Source of the DNA: Hippasteria phrygiana | Taxonomy: Eukaryota; Echinodermata; Asteroidea; Valvatida; Goniasteridae | Assembly (NCBI GenBank): GCA_037893225.1 | Contig: JAZGUH010000939.1 | Span: forward strand, 186,001-250,000 | DNA: 64,000 nt | Direction of reading: 5' to 3' | Shown: in pieces, positions 32,138-42,949 of the stretch | Numbering within the stretch: position 1 is the stretch's first letter | Layout of the letters: the number at the start of each line of letters is the position of its first letter | Notes under the pieces: generated by a model | Databases searched by the model: none | The model's input: only the letters and a program-made list of their open reading frames with translations | Told to the model about the DNA's origin: nothing | Position numbers and translations under genes: made by a program

Positions 32138-32520
32138 AAAGCAAAGAAATTATGAAATACGGCAAGATTATTTAAATTGAAGGTTGAAATCTTGACTCTT
32201 CAAATCGAATGGATGGAAGATAAAAACATGCATGTACATATGTTGGTCCCTATACCTTTATCATGTAAACGTTGTTTCAGTTGGCGCCTTCATCTTGAAT
32301 TTCGTCCCCATTTCGCAATTCCTAAGCGCCATGTTAGAACTTTATTTTTTAACGAACTTGCAATCAAAAAATCTTTTTTTGTGTATTTTCTCAATAAAGC
32401 AAAACAAATTATGAAATAATGCAAGAAAGAATTGAAGGTTGAAATCTTCACTCAACAAAATGGATGGAAAGGTGAACATGTACAAAATGTACGTATATAG
32501 AGTACCTGAAGTCTGACGTT
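32138..32520. repeat. 257-bp tandem repeat, right copies (1.4 units)
   Basis: AAAGCAAAGAAATTATGAAA at 32138 recurs as AAAGCAAAACAAATTATGAA at 32395, a 257-bp period. Each unit contains GTTGAAATCTTGACTC, CATGTAAACGTTGTTTCAGT and GCGCCATGTTAGA. The second unit is cut short and leads into the 10-bp array. Confidence 0.82.
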
Positions 32521-32555
32521 AGTTGGCACAACTGGCTCCAACTGGCTCCAACTGG

Positions 32556-32860
32556 CGTGCAGTTGCGTGCAGTTGCGTGCAGTTGCGTGCAGTTGCGTGC
32601 AGTTGCGTGCAGTTGCGTGCAGTTGCGTGCAGTTGCGTGCAGTTGCGTGCAGTTGCGTGCAGTTGCGTGCAGTTGCGTGCAGTTGCGTGCAGTTGCGTGC
32701 AGTTGCGTGCAGTTGCGTGCAGTTGCGTGCAGTTGCGTGCAGTTGCGTGCAGTTGCGTGCAGTTGCGTGCGGACCCGTGCAGTTGCGTGCGGACCCGTGC
32801 AGTTGCGTGCGGACCCGTGCAGTTGCGTGCGGACCCGTGCGCATGCTAGCGCACGCGTGC
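32556..32860. repeat. 10-bp array AGTTGCGTGC, about 21 perfect copies, then a 20-bp higher-order repeat
   Basis: 32561-32770 is AGTTGCGTGC repeated without change, followed by AGTTGCGTGCGGACCCGTGC four times (32761-32840) and a GCACGCGTGC palindromic end. All plus frames and two minus frames stay open because the 10-mer contains no stop in any phase; each frame gives the same 10-residue repeat. I see no start context, so these are not called genes. The array holds TTGCGTG and CAGTTG words every 10 bp. Confidence 0.95.
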
Positions 32861-32879
32861 GCACGCGTGCAAATTGACA

Positions 32880-34780
32880 TTAATCCATGGTCCCTTAGTT
32901 GGCCATTTTGTGCTGTGCAAGCAAAAAGTCACCTTCTAACCACTCCCATTTTACCACATATCTCTATGTAAGGAGAACAAGGATGAAAGTAGACCCTGGA
33001 CACGATGTTAGTAAGCCTATTGTTTTGGGAGTAGTAATATGGCGGCTTCAATTCAAACAGTCGGTGCCCTGTCTAGTTTACATAGAGATTTGGGTGTACC
33101 TTGTTCACCAGGAGCAGTAAATGTGTGTGACATTGATTTGATCAATCCGGTTCTGCCTCCCGGAGCCTAAAGCAAACTTGTAAAATGGCTAAAAACGGCT
33201 AAAAATGAAACACAAAATGTTTTTGACATGTTAAAAACATGTTGGGCTTAGAGTATCAAACAAATTAAGCCTTTTCCCATTTGAATCCCAAAACGGGGTT
33301 TGCACGCAGGCCTGGAAAAGCAAGAAAATCCTGGAAATGTTTACCTATCCGAGCTTGGAAATTCCTAGAAATGTCATTTTACAGTGTGAAACCTCATAAA
33401 TACAAAAACACGAAACCAGTAAATAATGTAGATCATGTCATGCCGTGTTTTCCCTGTCCATTCAAGCGGGAGGCGGCTCAAATCGCAAATTTTTGTGGCT
33501 GCCTCAATTTTTTTTCTGCCAATATTATCACATCACAAAGATATTAAATGGCAAACAATGTGCAGAGATATACCCCGTTATGTTTTGCATGTACATGTGT
33601 ATGGTATTTATTCAACTTCTTGAAACTCAATCTTTCAGTTACTTTCGACAATGAAGTTAATAATGTTCAATTCAGACAATCATTTCTAAACTTTTCTGAG
33701 GAAAGTTATTTTATTACATGTAAGTTGTACAGTTATGTTTCATCCCAATCTAATGTTGTTTTCCAATACCACTACATGTAACTGGCATCCATAGAAAAAT
33801 ACTTTAAAATTAAACACTCTTAACGTTATTCACAAAAGAATGTGGGCTCAACTTATCCCACTATCACTGGCTCAACCTGCTTCACCATACATGTACAATT
33901 TCAACCTAATTGGCTAAACGTGACATTTTGACACAGTTCAACAGATAGGCCCTAAGTCTTCATGATAATTGCCAAACCCTTCAACTATTTCATGCTATCT
34001 ATGGATTAGAAAAAAAACCTATACTGAATTGATACTGCCAAGGCATGTATGGCGTGAATTTAATGAGAAAATACATGTGGTTTATATCAGTATTGCATGT
34101 CATGATCTGTTTTAAACCGTGGGTACTACCTGACCTAAGATCTAGTCATCAGGGAATCTTCAGGTCAGGGAACCAGACTATTTATATCAGTTGTGTAGCG
34201 AGAAATTTTGTATAGACCTTATGCGTAGTGGCCATCTTCAAACTTCCGAATTTTGTTTGAAAAATTGCCTCCGATTTTTTCTGTCTAGAAAATAACATGA
34301 AGGTTGTGGGGTGGGCCTCTTCAGTTGTCAGTGGCCCCATTTGGCTTGACATTTTTTCATTATACTGTTACCTATAATACACTATTACACTATGACTTGA
34401 CTAGAGTGCCAATAGTGAACAGAGACTTCAATTAACCCTCCCCCTCTCGGTGCCAAAATGGAGCCAACTACCCTACCTATGAAAACCTATCAAGTTTCAG
34501 GTTGAAACACACAAGCTGTTGGAGAGGAAGGGCTTAGGTTTTTTGATAGGTTATGATAGTTATAACAGTAGGAGGATTAGTGTAGCCTACTTTTGTTATG
34601 ATGTGGGTGCACAAATGCTTTTTGAAAGACATATATTTCAATGTGTACATGTACATTGTATTTGTGTTATTTCTACAAACAAGGATTCGGGTTGCTAGTA
34701 TTTCATTAATAAGTTCTATGTAATGAATTCCCTAAAGAGTTTCTAAAATCACTTATGTTTTCAAATTGTTTTCTTTGCAG
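32880..34780. other. Intron DNA without recognised element
   Basis: AT-rich sequence with ACATGTA words. 32950-33095 contains TATCTCTATGTAAGG and its rough complement (TACATAGAGATTTGG), a weak inverted repeat about 130 bp apart. No coding motif was seen before exon iv. Confidence 0.4.
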
Positions 34781-34914
34781 GGCGCTAGTTAAAGTACGAA
34801 ATAAAAGAGCTTTTGTCATCTCGCGATCAACTTACCCAGGGAGCGGTAAGCACACAGGTCATTGGTTGGGAGATAATTACAGCCTTTGGCCAGACATGGC
34901 GTATTCCATAGCAG
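34781..34914 (+). CDS. GAA: GAA-like GH31 alpha-glucosidase, exon iv (acid/base Asp)
   Basis: The exon follows TTTCTTTGCAG and runs to a GTGAGC donor at 34915 (134 bp, phase 1). It encodes ALVKVRNKRAFVISRSTYPG followed by SGKHTGHWLGDNYSLWPDMAYSIA. FVISRST and GHWLGD are GH31 landmarks; the Asp of GHWLGD (codon 34872-34874) corresponds to the proton donor. The LVK-R start and FVISRST fit the lysosomal-type enzyme better than intestinal maltases, though that is judged by eye. The downstream intron contains the densest TGACGTCA repeat block (35.4-38.3 kb) and a gypsy integrase relic. Confidence 0.93.
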
Positions 34915-35292
34915 GTGAGCTGGGATCCTATGTGATCATTTACAGTTTTAACCTCACTTGTTAAATACTAATGGTCCTGTCAGATGCAAATAGCTAATTT
35001 TCAGCATGATTCATTTATTCAGTAAGTGAAGTTTAGGAGTATCAAAGATGGATAAAATGATTACATTACGGGATGCTATATCAGCCTTATGAGCTTTATG
35101 AAATATACTTACCACACACACAATATTTTCGATTTGAAACCAATCTTCAAGACAGTTCCTTATGTTTGAATTGAACTTTCTCTTCGCATTTAAGATTTAC
35201 CTAACTTTGACATTCCGGTAACACTAGAAGTAAAGGCCTGATGACTTTGCCCTCACAGATAACAAATGTTGCCCTATGCTAATTCTGTCAGA

Positions 35293-35345
35293 CAGCGGTG
35301 TAGCCAGGGCTCTCTCCATAGGGGGGCGAGTTGAGGGCTGGATGT
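35293..35345. repeat. GGTGTAGCCAGG repeat end
   Basis: AGCGGTGTAGCCAGGGCTCT and CTCCATAGGGGGGC match the start of the repeat at 30575. Only one end is visible, immediately upstream of the TGACGTCA block. Confidence 0.5.
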
Positions 35346-35369
35346 TACAACATGGGGTGCTCACATAAT

Positions 35370-38330
35370 TTTTGGCTTTTCCGACACAGTCAGTCGGAAA
35401 AGGCCTTGCTTTTGTTCTGATTCTTTTTTTTTTCTGCTTCTTCTTCTTTTAGTTCTGACCAAAATCCCATAGACTTTGTACACGAATTTAGTCGGTGGCA
35501 CTTTAGGTCTTAAAAAACCTCAGATCTAAACCAAACTTACCTCAAACATAGACCCTAAGCTGACATATGGTGTCGAAGAGTGACGTCATGATGACGTCGT
35601 CACGTGACGTCATCTTAAAGGTGCGTTTTTCAAGGGCCCATATCTAGAGAACGGTAAGTCCGATTTCTTTCAAACCTGGTATGTTGGTAGGCTAGCTCGT
35701 GTTATAGATCAAAATTAAGGAGACGTCAAGATGACGTCATCATACGATTTTATAGTAATTTTTAAGTTTTTGAACTTCAAAGTTTATTAAAGCCATATCT
35801 CACCAACAGAACATGCTAAATTCTAAATTCTTTTTGTAATAGCTTTGTTAGCTCCTATATTCTTTTACATATATGTGAAAAATGTGTGACGTCATCATGA
35901 CGTCATCAAAAATGTACTTAAGGGTAGGTCCGATCGTCATAGAAATTAGTGGGCAGGTAGATAGTGCTAGTAGCATGTTAAATCCGAGGTAACGTCATGA
36001 TGACGTCATCGGCTTATTTTTGGCTTTTCCGAAATGTTTCGGAAAAGCCTTTGTTTTTGTTCTGATTTTGCCATTAAACAGACTTCAATCTTGATGAGAG
36101 TTTGCATAGACTTGGACCCTGTACCGAACTCGTGCATATTACTCTGACGTCATGATGACGTCATCACGTGGCACGTGACGTCATCTCAAAAGTGCGTTTT
36201 TGAAGGGCCTATATCTAGAGAACCGTACGTCCGATTGAGCTCAAACTTGGTTTGTTGGTGGACCGGCTTGTGTTATAGATGAAAATCGATGTGACGTCAT
36301 GATGACGTCATGATGACGTCATCATAGGATTTTGCAGTAATTTTTTAAGTTTTGAACCCTTAAGCCATATCTCATCAACTGAACGTGCTAATTTCGAAAT
36401 TCTTTTTGTAATAGGTTTGTTAGATCATAGATACTTACATATAAATGTGAAAAATGTATGACGTCATCATGACGTCATCAAAAATGTGCTTTTTTGAAAT
36501 ACATATAAGGGTAGGTCCGATCGTCACAAAAATTGGTGGGTAGGCAGATATTGTCACTAGCATGCAAAATCCGAAGTGACGTCATGGTGACGTCATCGGC
36601 TGATTTTCTATGATTTTTTTAATGTTTCAAATTTCATTATACACTCAAAAACTTACACTGTCATTGCTTCGACAAGTACAGTTGTGATGACGTCATCCTG
36701 GGTCACGTGACGTCATCTTAAAGGTGCACACTTTAAGGTCCTATATCTAGAGAACCGTAAGTCCGATTGGGTGCAGTCTTAATGCTGATAGGCCAGGATT
36801 TGTTACAGATAAAAAATATTGATGTGACGTCATGATGACGTCATCATGACGTCATCATGACGTCATCTAGAGGTCATTAAATTCAAGTCAAAATTTGGTA
36901 TATTTATGACAAAAACCTTCGGAAGTGTTATACACTGTATTTTTGTGTACCTATTCCAAGTTCTTATGATCATAGCTCACTCCAGCGTCAAAATATACCC
37001 ATTTCAATATTTAGCCCCAAAACAATATGATAACAAAGGAATTCTGGGAAGGCAGTGTAACCATGGGTGTCATGTTGCACGTTTCTACAATCCAATGTAA
37101 ACGTGTGTGGTGTTGCGCTGTACGAGCAAATAGAAAGTGATACACGCAGCTCTGCAGTGCATGCAGCGTGTACCAATGGTGTAAGGTGGCTCAGAAGGGA
37201 CATCGCAAATCGTGCGATATCAAAAATCCCATAGGCAATGCACGTTTCATTCTCGCCGGCGCTTTTGCCAGTAAACAGATCTTTCATCTTGATGAAAGTT
37301 TGCGTAGACTACTGAGACCCTGTGCTGAAATCGTGCATATTGCTCTGACGTCATGATGACGTCATCACGTGTCACATGACGTCATCTTAAAGGTGCATTT
37401 TTGAAGGGCCTATATTTAGAAAACCGTAGGTCTGATTAGATCAAACGTGGTAGGCTGGTAGGTGAGCATGTTATAGATGAAAATTGATGTGACGTCATGA
37501 TGACGTCATCATACGATTTTATAGTATTGTTTAAGTTTTTGGACCTTAAAGCCATATGTCATCAACAGAACATGCTAATTTAGAAATTCTTTTTGTAATT
37601 GGTTTGTTAGATCATACATAATTGTATATAAATGTGAAAAATGTGTGTTGTCATGAGGACGTCATCAAAAAATGTGCTTTTTTGAAACACGTATAAGGGT
37701 ACATCCGATCGTCACGAAAATTGGTGGGTATACAGATATTGTCACAAAAATGCAAACTCCGAAGTGACGTCATGATGATGTCATGTGTCACGTGACGTCA
37801 CCTTAAATGTGCGTTTTTAAAAGGGGCCATATCTAGACAGTTGTTGGACCGATTAGGGTGAAACCTGGTATGTTAAAAGGCCGGTAATTGAATATGATTT
37901 TAACATGGTTACGTTCTTGAATCTGTAAGCCATATCTCGTCAACAGAACAAACTACTTTCGAAATTCTTTTTGAAATAAGTTTGTTAGGTCATAAATAAT
38001 ATGTAAAAAATAGAGGCGATTGATTTGGAACATCATAATGACGTTATTAAAGGCGTAATTTATAGACACATATAAATTGGTAGATCCGTCGGATTGTCAC
38101 GAAACTTGGTGGGTGGTCGAATTTCTCATTAGTAGGCAATATTCTAAGTGACATTATAGCAAATAATATGGAAAAGCCCTATGTTCTGTTTAGGAAACAG
38201 ACATATAGCTCTCGTCTATGATTGTTTTTGTTCTATCCCAAATCCCATAGACTTTGTACACGAATTTTGTAAGAGCCACTTTGGTCACTAAACAACATCA
38301 GATCTTAATCAGGCTTAACACAAACAGAGA
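35370..38330. repeat. TGACGTCA-rich dispersed repeat block, at least 3 tandem units
   Basis: Unit borders carry hairpins such as GGCTTTTCCGAAATG TTTCGGAAAAGCC (36021-36048). Inside each unit recur CATATCTAGAGAACCGTAAG, CATATCTCATCAACAGAAC, TTTTTGTAATAGGTTTGTTA and AAAATTGGTGGGTAG, interspersed with TGACGTCATGATGACGTCAT. I count about 29 exact TGACGTCA sites between 35580 and 37800. The repeat shared with 18300-18690 sits at 36880-37260. The block ends near CCCATAGACTTTGTACACG (38247) and AAACAACATCAGATCTTAAT. Confidence 0.9.
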
Positions 38331-38344
38331 CCCTAAGCTGAAAA

Positions 38345-38500
38345 TGTATGGGCAACTCGCCCCCCCGACGCGCGTGGGCAACTCGCCCCCCGACGCGCGT
38401 GGGCAACTCGCCCCCCCCCCCCCCCCCACCCCCCCGACGCGCGTGGGCAACTTGCCCCCCCCCCCCCCCCCCCCCCGACGCACGTGGCCAACTCGTCTAC
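38345..38500. repeat. ~26-50 bp tandem repeat CGACGCGCGTGGGCAACTCG with C runs
   Basis: GGGCAACTCGCCCCCC followed by CGACGCGCGT recurs five times between 38350 and 38495, with C runs expanding up to about 20 nt. GC-rich, able to form C-rich/G-rich structures. It inserts between the TGACGTCA block and the gypsy relic. Confidence 0.85.
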
Positions 38501-38517
38501 GAGTATATTTCCCATTT

Positions 38518-39050
38518 TGGCCCAACCCTGGATCGTCACTCTGATCAAGGTCAAACTTACAAGTCTCATCTAATGCAGTAAGTCTGCAAGACCAGAACGT
38601 CTCCCTACCATCCCTCATCCAATGCCAAGGCTGAGAGGTTTTATCAAGTTGTAGTCGACATGATCTCAGCGTATGTTGACAATGACCATACATGTAGTAA
38701 CTGGGATGTCCACCTAACTCTCTAACTTCGGCGTATAGAAGTTGTCAACATGAAACAACAGGTTACTCTCCTAATATGCTGATGATACATGTAGGTCGTG
38801 AAACCCACCTACCATTTGCACTCGTCATGTCACTAAGGAAATGGATGGAAACCGTTCATCATCTCGTCCGCAAACATCTGCGCAAATCCGCTGAGCATCA
38901 GAAGAAAGACTGCGTTTCTCAGCGAAACTACAAACTCAAAGATTTGGTGTACATGCGAGACAGCACGAAAACCCCTGGGCTACATGTATCTCCTAAGCTT
39001 AAACAAGCTAAAGTGGATAGGCCCCTGCATCATTCTCGGAACGTTGAGTG
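38518..39050 (+). pseudogene. Ty3/gypsy integrase relic
   Basis: Plus-strand pieces are HSDQGQTYKSHLMQ (about 38540-38580; the catalytic D-Q-G context), CKTRTSPYHPSSNAKAERF (38585-38640; integrase YHP and E-R-F motif with the catalytic Glu) and MISAYVDNDHTCSNWDVHL, then LMIHVGRETHLPFALVMS (38776-38830) and the C-terminal YKLKDLVYMRD block ending LKQAKVDRPLHH. Stops and frameshifts at about 38582, 38722 and 38758 break it. No LTRs were recognised. Confidence 0.85.
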
Positions 39051-39099
39051 ATCTTCTTTTTGAGGTCTGGCTTATGCAACGAGGAAAGACAAATGTCTC

Positions 39100-39152
39100 G
39101 TCCTATCCGGGCTCTCGTCCTATCCGGGCTCTCTTCCTATCCGGGCTGCAGG
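39100..39152. repeat. 17-bp tandem repeat CTCTCGTCCTATCCGGG, 3 copies
   Basis: TCGTCCTATCCGGGCTC occurs twice and TTCCTATCCGGGCTGC once, just after the gypsy relic. Confidence 0.85.
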
Positions 39153-39784
39153 TTTTCCCCTTTATTATGTATAAATGTGACGTCTAGCTGGATAGGCCCC
39201 AAACACAATGTAAATGCCACGCACATCGTGTCGATAAAATTGTATTGCTTTATATTGGTTATGAAAATGTTGCAAGCAGATATTTAATAAAACAACACCT
39301 GAGCACAAGAACAAGACCGCTGGAGTTCGCCAACTGGGCAATTTGAGCTTCCAAGATCTTGATGGGGCTCTTGTTAGTTGGTAACCATCACGGAAACTAG
39401 CATAAGGCACACAATCGATCGTGGAGTCTTCATTAATGACTCGTTTTTACGGTGAAATTTATCGAAATGTTGGGGTGTGACTGTCGGGGATTAATAAGCT
39501 CTAAAATTAATTAATAATCATGAGGGTAAATTAATTATTTTGGGTTACAAGCGGGATTTATATTACTGAACAAAAGAGAGTGCCAAACATTTTGCTTTTC
39601 ATGATTGCCTTTTCGTTGTTGGGTTATTTTTTTCGGCTGGCTGGAAGTGGAATGAAAGCCAGTGTGCTGTTTTCGCACTAAGGAATTTACGCAATTCTTT
39701 AAGTTCCGGCGTTGCCGCCATAAACAAACCCCTATATAGCGGCACGGGAACCGCAAACGCCCATTGTCCACCTTTTAATAGCCC

Positions 39785-39960
39785 CCTCTAGCGGCACGTA
39801 CGAGACACAAACAGCCGATGTCTATGTGGAGTGAAAACCGCAGTACAGGATTAGCGAGCATTATGACTGCGCCATTATCGTAGCGGCATGAGACACAAAG
39901 AGGTGATGTGTACGTGGAGTGAAAACCGCAGTGCAGAATTAACTAACATCAATTACAATA
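39785..39960. repeat. ~100-bp direct duplication
   Basis: AGCGGCACGTACGAGACACA ... GTGGAGTGAAAACCGCAGTA is repeated as AGCGGCATGAGACACAAAGA ... GTGGAGTGAAAACCGCAGTG about 100 bp downstream. Function unknown. Confidence 0.7.
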
Positions 39961-40059
39961 ACTTTTCAAATTGAATGGACTCGCTGATTGACAGGTTGTT
40001 TTCTAAAATGTTTGTGGAAAATACATGTAGATAACAATACTATTTGTGCTCAATGGGGC

Positions 40060-40222
40060 CGCAAAAAATGATCGTCTTAGCCGAGTTGTCGCGTAACCAG
40101 TGCTCGTATTAATGAAATTTTCTCCCATAGGAATGTGCTCAATTCGGTCGGGACCAACAGAAATTCTCGTCTTAACCGAGATATCGTGTTAACTGAGCTC
40201 TTATTAAGTAGAGTCGACTGTA
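40060..40222. repeat. Possible pogo/Tigger-type MITE end
   Basis: Repeated phrases GATCGTCTTAGCCGAG, TTCTCGTCTTAACCGAG and TCGTGTTAACTGAG, ending TAGAGTCGACTGTAT. Such runs are common at ends of pogo-like elements. This is judged by resemblance only. Confidence 0.4.
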
Positions 40223-40245
40223 TATAGTCGTGCGGATAGCAGAGT

Positions 40246-40445
40246 TGGAGTCGAGTCCCTGCAAGTCCTTTCACAAGTACTTTCGCAAGCCCAGTCAGAA
40301 GTCCTTTCATAAAGCAGGTCGCAAGTAACTTGATGAACAATGACAAAGGAATGCCTTTGTCAAAGCTCATTTGAATAGCTTGTGATTGGGATTAGGACTG
40401 GAGGGCTTGTGATGGACTTGCAGGGACTTGTGATGGACTCGACTA
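40246..40445. mobile_element. ~200-bp foldback with GTCGAGTCC ends
   Basis: GAGTCGAGTCCCTGCAAGTC CTTTCACAAG (40247-40276) is the near complement of CTTGTGATGG ACTTGCAGGGACTTGTGATG GACTCGAC (40410-40443). The centre is AT-rich. It lies 350 bp upstream of exon v. Confidence 0.65.
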
Positions 40446-40661
40446 CATCTCTGGCGCATAGACAGTATAGTCATGCTAGGTCAACAGCACAGTTAGTTGT
40501 CCATACAGTTGTTTGTGCTACACACAATACTGAGATGACCATGCCATTTGCTACCAACATCAATCATGTCCCGTTCGTCCACGTCCGTGGTCATTGAAGT
40601 GCGCCCTCTCTTGAGATGTTAATAACTGTGAGATGTAAAGAATTCCAAATAATACGGCTAG

Positions 40662-40967
<306 letters not shown>

Positions 40968-41240
40968 TGACTAAATTGTTTTATCCAGATCCGTTTAAAT
41001 GTTTACATCCAAGCAAGGATATTGTAAATAGAAGATTGCCAGTTAGCCTTACTGCCTCTCCCCTGGTCCTCCATGCAATTCACTCGGTTATGGTCAGAAC
41101 GGTAAACAGCCTCAATTTTAGACAAATTAGCCACACTTTCCAAGTTACATGTTAGTATATTGCATACTATACAGAGATTATAAACTTATAAGAGATTTAC
41201 TCATCAAAGATGACAAATTCTGAAATATATGCCCTAGCTG

Positions 41241-42441
41241 TAGTCCAGTAAGAATTGACGAAGACCCTGACATTTTTGTTAACAGGCAAATTTTAGTGGC
41301 AATGTATATATTGGGACTCTAGCTACCTCCCATAAAAATTCAACCAAAATCAGCCTTGGGGAAATATGTTAATTAATTGAAAAACAAAAAGAATGCACAA
41401 TTTATATTGAAAGGCATGTATTTCCGACACCTAAGCAAAATCATACCCATTGAAAAATTGGGAAAGGGTCCTCGCAAATGTTCACCTGAAAATGATACAA
41501 AATAGCACAGGCAAAAACTTAATGAATATTATGACCAAAATTATCATAAAAAAGTTTTTTTTAATGACGTCATTGTCATCGTCATTGTATAATCATTGTC
41601 ATTATCATCAAAATACCAAATGACTTTGGCCCTCAAAACGCTTCAAGATTTTCAGGAAGAGATGACCCTAATAGATACTGAAAGATTCATTTCAATTACT
41701 CTTCCGAATACTGTTTTTTAGTGGCTTAATGGGTGCAAGGGCATTGTGTCACCCCCCTCCCCCCATTGAGGCCTTTCGCCCTCCACCAGTGTGCTCCTCC
41801 ATCGTACCCACATCCCCCTTAGAAATTTGGGAGAAAGAAGTATGTTTTTTTAATGGTTAAAACTCATTAATTGATTCCACAGCAGCAACAAATCGGGGTA
41901 AACTTTATAGAATTAGCCGTAAAAGTGTTGAGGATAACTTTTTTTTACAGAAATGTAAACTTCCCCCCCCCCCCAAAAAAAAAAAATTGCATAAAACCTT
42001 AAAATCAGATATCAACTAATGACAATTTTTTAGGAAAGTTATTTTATCTGGCTGCAAAATAATATCAATCCAGTTAATAACATCAGTTCGATTAAAATAT
42101 GGCAATAACTGAGTCTGTGATCGAGTAAAACAAAAGTAACAACCAGCTACATGGATTTTACGTGACATACGCTATTGCCCATTGGAATCTGACCAACTTA
42201 TGATGAGCCTGTATTGGCTAATCATTGTACTAACTTGGGCATCAGTAATCGGGTAATAGCACGATCGCATACAGAAACCGGCATTTTTAAGAGCTTAAAA
42301 ATCACATTTCCCCCAAGGAAAAAATTTGTTGAATTTCTTGTGTGTGTTCATGGCAACCATATAAAGGTTTCTGAGTAGAAATTCGGTTGTTAACTAAAAT
42401 GTCAGGGTTTGGCATTTTTTATGTCAATTCTTACTGGACTA
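41241..42441. mobile_element. 1.2 kb non-autonomous element with ~50-bp TIRs
   Basis: TAGTCCAGTAAGAATTGAC (41241-41259) is the exact complement of 42423-42441. The match resumes through ACCCTGACATTTTxGTTAACA (41264-41284; 42388-42410) after an 8-nt difference. The interior has a C run with A run (41963-41990) and AT-rich DNA but no protein. In the intron between exons v and vi. Confidence 0.75.
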
Positions 42442-42679
42442 CTGGTAGAGAAACCTTCAAAATGTTGGTACTATACCTGAAATCCATTGTTCTAACAGAC
42501 AATGAAATATCGGAACTGGTAGGTGATGCTGCCGCTGCTAACACAAAGAAACAAATTAAATAAGTCATGCAACGATTATTTAAATTTGCAAGACATGCAG
42601 GAACAACAATTGAGCTTTAACGGATTCGGAACTGGACCACTCCCAGCGCCAGTGCCACGCTTGGAACTAGGGGTATGCG

Positions 42680-42770
42680 TTTATGGATAGTAATGGAACC
42701 GGGTACCCGATATCTGAAAGGGGAGGATACCCGGGTACCCGTGATTATTTTTACAATCCCTACAAAAACC
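42680..42770. repeat. GGGTACCCG repeat, related to 47380-47425
   Basis: AATGGAACCGGGTACCCG, GGATACCCGGGTACCCGTG resembles ATGGAACCGGATACCCGT and ATGGGTACCCGGCACGGC at 47374. Short palindromic words, nature unknown; both lie next to LINE fragments. Confidence 0.5.
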
Positions 42771-42949
42771 CGGAAGTAAAGTATTTTCCATCGCGCCCCG
42801 CCAACTCTACTGCCAAGCTGCTAGCGCGACTGCGCGAGCGCTGCATTGGAATACTCACACTTTCCCTGCGTTTGACAAGTAAAAATTGCACGGGCCTACT
42901 TTGCAACTTAAACTAGATTCATTTTTATTCCCTAAGAGACTCAGTGAAT

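Noticed and set aside
32448..32971. Five long open frames over the 10-bp array as Cys-rich or Thr/Asn-rich proteins
   Set aside because: All come from the stop-free 10-bp repeat; no start context, splice signal or independent sequence supports a gene.
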